From: Cephalotrichum gorgonifer | Lineage: Eukaryota; Ascomycota; Sordariomycetes; Microascales; Microascaceae | NCBI GenBank assembly: GCA_900312665.1 | Contig: ONZQ02000002.1 | Location: forward strand, 248,001 to 312,000 | Direction of reading: 5' to 3' | DNA length: 64,000 nt | Shown here: in pieces, positions 59,824-64,000 of the stretch | Layout of the letters: the number at the start of each line of letters is the position of its first letter | Numbering within the stretch: the stretch's first letter is position 1 | The notes under the pieces: model-generated | Seen by the model: the letters and a program-made list of their open reading frames with translations, nothing else | Databases searched by the model: none | What the model was told of the DNA's origin: nothing | Position numbers and translations under genes: made by a program

Positions 59824-60442
59824 GCGGAATGTTTTCTTTTGTTGGCCTTCCGCGGGCGGCCCCATCGGCGGAAGGGAAGTGGGCATCGGGATTTTTGGGT
59901 ACATCATATTATTAGATTGAAGGAAAGCCGATGAGACTTCGAGCTGGGTAAAATTATTACGGGTTGGCGTTGGGACAGGCAAATCATGCACAATGGGAGG
60001 AAGAGAGAGAAATGCATGCTTGCATCTTGGGTTGGACAAAACTAAGTCTGGATACTCGAATTCGAATTAATGACTAACCGGGGCGAGGGCTGCTATATAA
60101 CGATATAGCAGGCACGTCGCCAAATATCACTCTGGGTAGACCTCCGGGGGTGGTAATATAATTAAATAAAAATATAAATACCTCCAAAGAAACAAAAAGT
60201 ATTCGTCTCTTGAATGAATCACATCATAATCTCCTGCGTAGGATATGTCTGCCATTTTGACTCGCACGTATACATCCATCGGGTTGCATCTGATCCGACC
60301 CCACTATTACCTCCCTCCTCATACGAGTATTGCTACTCCTACTTATATCAATCCTTTCCAGCAGCAGCTCTGGTACAGTGTTCTGACGAGGCACCCACAA
60401 CCCACCCAACGGAACACTCACCCCTCATTCATAAACGGCAAG
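59824..60442. other. Spacer between the PI-PLC-like and ECM15-like genes
   Basis: AT-rich at 60140-60200 (AATTAAATAAAAATATAAAT), which fits a 3' end or TATA region. No gene. Confidence 0.6.
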
Positions 60443-61041
60443 ATGGATTACTCCACGCTGAAGACTCCTGAGTTGTGTTATGTAGACTTTTGTCTACTTC
60501 CGGTGAGTTCCCCCCGTTCTTCTTCCTTCTCTTCGTCCCATGTCCTGAGTTCGAAGCCGCCGGGACTAACGGGGATCGGGATCAGCTTGGCACAGGTTCG
60601 CCGTCAGTTGCGAATGAGATCGCGGAGGTGCAGAAGCTCATCCGATCGAGTGGGTTGAAGCATACCATGCACTCGGCCGGGACTACGATTGGTAAGTTCC
60701 AGGATAGGCAATATCTTAGAGCAGTCCGCCCGGGCTGCTCCTAAGTGACTCTGGCGTGATTCACTAACGCGGAGATTCGGCTTTCAGAGGGATCGTGGGA
60801 CGACGTCATGGGCATCGTTGGTAAGGCGCACACTCTGGTCCACCAGAAGGGCGTCGCCCGGGTCCAGACCTCGATGAGGGCCGGTTCGAGGTGAGTTTGA
60901 GATTTAGCTCTTCTACTGTGCCGGGGTTGTATGACGGCGACTAACCTGCAACTTTCATGCAGGACGGACAAGGTCCAGCATTTCGAGGACAAGGTGAAGA
61001 AGGTCGAGGATCTGCTATCCAAGGATGCGCAGAGCGCGTAG
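60443..61041 (+). CDS. ECM15/YqgV-type thiamine-binding family protein
   Basis: Four exons, 60443-60502, 60586-60691, 60788-60890 and 60963-61041, encode 115 residues. The protein reads CYVDFCLLPLGTGSPSVANEI, KLIRSSGLKHTMHSAGTTIEGSWDDVMGIVGKAHT, then GVARVQTSMRAGSRTDK. The H-S-A-G-T-T-I-E-G-x-W-D-D-V signature is that of the small ferredoxin-like MTH1187/YkoF family (yeast ECM15, bacterial YqgV), shown in bacteria to bind thiamine or related ligands as oligomers. Three introns break so short a gene, and each join restores the signature. Its role in fungi is unclear; the yeast name comes from a cell-wall screen. A polyadenylation-like AATAAA lies 248 bases after the stop. Confidence 0.93.
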
Positions 61042-61604
61042 GAGTCGACTAGGTGACTTCCATTGTTCTGGACAAAGCTTCTGGGTGTCGATCCATAGCT
61101 GGGGTTTCTGTGGGGTCTCCGCCGTCTAGCTCCAGCGTGGCAAGGGTCCTGCCTGTCCTGTCGAGCCTAAGGGACTTTGTGTACCAGTCGCTTGTTTTCT
61201 TGGTTTTCGCTTCTCGCCGATTGGAGAGAGAAAAGTTATGTGCAATGTGTGGGACGAAGTTTGTTAAGGCCTTACGATTACTTATAAAAATAAAGCAAGA
61301 TGTCTCACCTTGACGATTGATGCGTACCGGCCCTTGATCATGGAGTTGACCTGAGGCGCCTCATTTCCCCGATAACCGGACCAACCATATCAAGGTGGCA
61401 CGGACCACTCTACAGTTACAATATTAAGTAACCTTACAAATTAAGCAATTGGTGGTGGTGTGCGTCAAGTCGACATCACCTGCATGGCTTTTCATCAAAG
61501 CTGGTTGGGGTATTAATCTTTTTCATCTCGGTCCGTCCCTTGGTCTTCTCTCATCGTCAAGCTCCTCCCTCCACCTCGCCGAGCTCGCTCCATCACCTTC
61601 CATC
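61042..61604. other. Spacer between the ECM15-like and CCDC47-like genes
   Basis: Contains the AATAAA at 61289-61294 and should hold the promoter of the CCDC47-like gene. No gene. Confidence 0.6.
61289..61294 (+). terminator. Polyadenylation signal-like AATAAA
   Basis: AATAAA in an A-rich context (CTTATAAAAATAAAGC) downstream of the ECM15-like stop. Fungal signals are loose, so this is only a candidate. Confidence 0.4.
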
Positions 61605-63134
61605 ATGGCGAGTTTCCTGGACAATGCCCGGGGCAAATCCGCTGAGGATTCCGCCCCGCATGCTGATTCCGGTACGTGTCCTTTTTTGTGACGCCCCCCA
61701 ATCCCATTTCCTTCCCAATTCGCGAAAGGAGGTCGATTTCGGCTACGTGATGAGGGTGAAGAGTGCAATGCGTTCTCGTCAAGTTCGCATCCATCGCTCT
61801 GCCCCATGGATTCTAACACGATCAATCGCAATCGCATAGACTTCGCCGAGTTTGGGAATGCCGATATCCTGACCCCTGACGCCGGCGATGCCCTGGGTGA
61901 CACGAACACCGCCCAGGTCGCCGGTAAGCCCTTCACGAAATGGTACAACGTGCACGAGCGGTACACCCTCCAGGACTTCCGGGCCGAGGGCTACATCCTC
62001 GTCATCGTAGCCGTCATCTTCGCCTTCCACCTCTTCGGGTCGCGGCGCAACAGGTCCAAGGCCAAGGCGTGGGCGCGCGCCCACGCGCCGGTCCTGAGGT
62101 CCGAGTTCAGCTCTGTCGGCTTCGACGGCATCGCATCCTCCTCCGAGCCCAACGACGACGTCTCCCGCATCATCAAGGAGAAGAGCCTGTTCCAGTTCGA
62201 GTCGTACGCCACCGGCCGCGCGAACACGGCCTTCGTCGACGTGAACCTGAACCTGACCAAGCGATTCAACCCCATCCTCGGCGGGGTCGAGTACGTCCTC
62301 GGGACCTTCTTTGACACCTTCCCGGCGCCGCAGGACACCCTCGACGCCGTCATCTACCCGTTCGACGGGAGGGAGGCCAAGATTGTGCCGTCGATTCCCG
62401 GCTCCGAGACTAAGGTCGCGAAATCGACCTACGACGGCTTCGTATTTGCCATTGTCCACAAGGAGAAGATGCAGCACGTCCGCGAGGACCGCTACGATGT
62501 CTCCCTCACCTCGACTAAGGATAGCCCCAAGCTTCCCAACTGGCTGGCCGTCATGACTGAGAACGCCGAGATTACGGAGACCTTCCTTACCCCCGAGCTG
62601 ATCGAGGCCGTTCAGAAGGCTGGTGATTCCCTGGAGTACCTGATCATTACCGACCAGCCCATGGACAAGCCCACTACGTAAGCATGCCCCCTCTGCCCCG
62701 GGAGAAATGGGGAAATCCTCCCTCTAGCACGATAATATTCTAACGTATAACTGCCCAGGCTCGACGAGATTGCCAAGCCGAAGAAGCGCATCTGCCTCCG
62801 CTACACCCTCCCCTCGAACAACGACTACAGCGATCTCCTCCCCCTGTTCTCCTACTTCCTCCGCCTGCCCGACCTCCTCGTCAACAAGGCGCACTTCCGT
62901 CCCGAGGTGGCGAACGTCCTCCGCAAGACCCGTACCAGGGAGTCGGCCGAGCTCGAGCGCGCCAAGAAGCAGGAGGAGGCCGAGGAGCGCCGTCTCGAGC
63001 TCGAGCGCGTGAAGAAGGCGAAGCGCGACGAGCAGCTCAAGTCCATGGACGCCAAGAGCCAGAAGAAGTTCCTCGAGAAGGAGCGCGAGAAGGAGTTCAA
63101 GAAGAGCCAGAAGAAGGGGAATGTCCGGGCTTAG
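61605..63134 (+). CDS. CCDC47-family ER membrane protein
   Basis: Three exons, 61605-61671, 61840-62677 and 62759-63134, encode 426 residues. An acidic N-terminal part is followed by one membrane helix (about 73-90, YILVIVAVIFAFHLFG) with basic residues behind it (SRRNRSKAKAW). A folded domain follows (GFVFAIVHKEKMQHVREDRYDVSLT, PNWLAVMTENAEITETFL), then RRICLRY-type KKRICLRYTLPSNNDY. The end is a Lys/Glu coiled coil (about 335-426). This is the DUF1682/CCDC47 layout. In animals CCDC47 is part of the PAT complex at the ER translocon, assisting insertion of multispanning proteins and affecting calcium. The same place in the cell is expected here; the exact job in fungi is not established. No signal peptide is visible before the helix. 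Confidence 0.92.
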
Positions 63135-63926
63135 GGTGTTCCCTTACATCCACGGCGGTAAAAGCTTTGCTCTATGGGCCGGCTGTGATTACCAAAAACA
63201 TTGCTACGATGATGGAGTATGGGGTATGTCTAGCGCGTGGGATACGAGGGGACAAGATTGATGCGGGTTTTAGTATCGGCGGCTTATATCTACCTGTACG
63301 AGTAGCCTAACGAACGGAGACCGTGGCCGGTCCGGCCATGGCTTTTTTAATCGGAACCAAAACTGAAGAGGCGAGTCTTGCTCAGTCCTTCCTGCATTTA
63401 CCTACCATACTCGTATTCGGCTTAGTCAGTCCTCTGCGTGGGCCCCAGGAATTATTATACTATTATATGCGAGTATAGAGAAGCTGAGCTTATTATATCC
63501 CCTATATTACTAGACGCCTCAACAAATGCAGATAGGAAGGTGGTATTCACTATATTGGACCTACAGCTGTTACCGAACGTCAGGGGCGGTAGGCGCCAGG
63601 AACGGCTCAAATCACAGCGATCATAGATAACGCCGGCCCGCCCCACCAACGGCCCCACCAACATTGAATTGAAAGCGTTTCGAGCGTTCCACCAAGCGCT
63701 CCGCCAACCAAGACCCAGACATTGAAGCACCCCGCCCCCACTAGTACTTGGACTAGTTGCGGCGGTCACACGGCACTGTGAATACTGACCGACGCATTGC
63801 AATACTTTTTGACTTCTTCTTCCCCCCCCAAACGCAAACGCGACCTAAGACGACGAGCCAACGCGCAGAAAACTTTGAAGACCATACTTCTTTCTCTCCC
63901 TGCCAGAAAGGATCATAATCGATAAT
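63135..63926. other. Spacer before the right-edge gene
   Basis: Contains TACTCGTA-type motifs (63295-63305, 63411-63420), AT-rich sequence at 63450-63500 and a C-rich stretch close to the next start. No gene. Confidence 0.6.
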
Positions 63927-64000
63927 ATGGCGGACAAGCCCTTCAGCGACAGGGTAAAAAGTATGTACTTCTCCCCTCCCCTCTTTCTTGTTTTCCCTCC
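63927..64000 (+). CDS. First exon of a further gene, cut by the right edge
   Basis: An ATG at 63927 opens MADKPFSDRVK and meets a strong donor (GTATGT) at 63961, so only 34 coding bases and part of intron 1 are inside the window. The sequence before the ATG (TCGATAAT) is a plausible fungal start context. The product cannot be identified from 11 residues. Confidence 0.5.
   Translation, partial: MADKPFSDRVKSMYFSPPLFLVFP

Noticed and set aside
61779..62477. 232-residue minus-strand frame
   Set aside because: Antisense to the CCDC47-like gene, which has clear family features.
1..64000. tRNA, 5S rRNA, CRISPR or transposon signatures
   Set aside because: Scanning for T-loop cores, 5S-like sequence, regularly spaced repeats and transposase or reverse-transcriptase motifs by eye found none. 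A tool search could still reveal degenerate copies.

Overview
The window is nuclear DNA of a filamentous ascomycete (Pezizomycotina, most likely a Sordariomycete). The evidence is GC-rich coding sequence with strong C/G third positions, short introns (roughly 50-150 bases) with GTAAGT/GTACGT-like donors and CTAAC-like branch sites, and single genes separated by long spacers instead of operons. Protein content agrees: a fungal AOS1 variant, a GID-complex subunit, a Gef1-type CLC and a fungal complex I B3 subunit. I cannot name the species. I saw no tRNA, rRNA, CRISPR array or intact transposon.

Layout from left to right: 5' end of a secreted protein (-, cut by the edge); CBF1-like bHLH factor (-); FYV10/GID9 ubiquitin-ligase subunit (+); complex I NDUFB3-like subunit (-); CAF1/POP2 deadenylase (+); a coiled-coil protein of unknown role (-); translation factor eIF6 (-, five exons); an acidic nuclear protein with an apparent split DOC/discoidin-like fold (-); an orphan single-exon gene with a PPxY motif (+); SUMO E1 subunit AOS1 (+); a 1112-residue disordered nuclear protein (-); SET2 histone H3K36 methyltransferase (-); a gene-poor stretch of about 5.5 kb; an AT-hook protein (+); GABA transaminase (-); NRDE2 (-); a CLC chloride/proton exchanger (+, seven exons); a phosphoinositide phospholipase C (-); a secreted PI-PLC-like protein (+); an ECM15/thiamine-binding-family protein (+); a CCDC47-family ER protein (+); and the first exon of a further gene (+) running off the right edge.

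Functionally the window is a normal housekeeping region. Several genes act in gene expression (CBF1, CAF1, SET2, NRDE2, eIF6, an AT-hook protein and two uncharacterised, probably nuclear proteins) or in protein modification (FYV10, AOS1). Others act in energy and nitrogen metabolism (NDUFB3, GABA transaminase) or in membranes and signalling (CLC, PLC, CCDC47). They do not form a cluster with one shared pathway. All exon joins were chosen by reading-frame continuity, splice signals and family similarity, and have not been tested against transcripts.

I did not find a convincing new biological system. The items most worth a second look are the apparent DOC-like domain split by an acidic insert, the orphan PPxY gene, the large conserved-core/disordered nuclear protein, and a family of short palindromic motifs (variants of TACTCGTA and TACAAGTA) that recur in spacers across the window.
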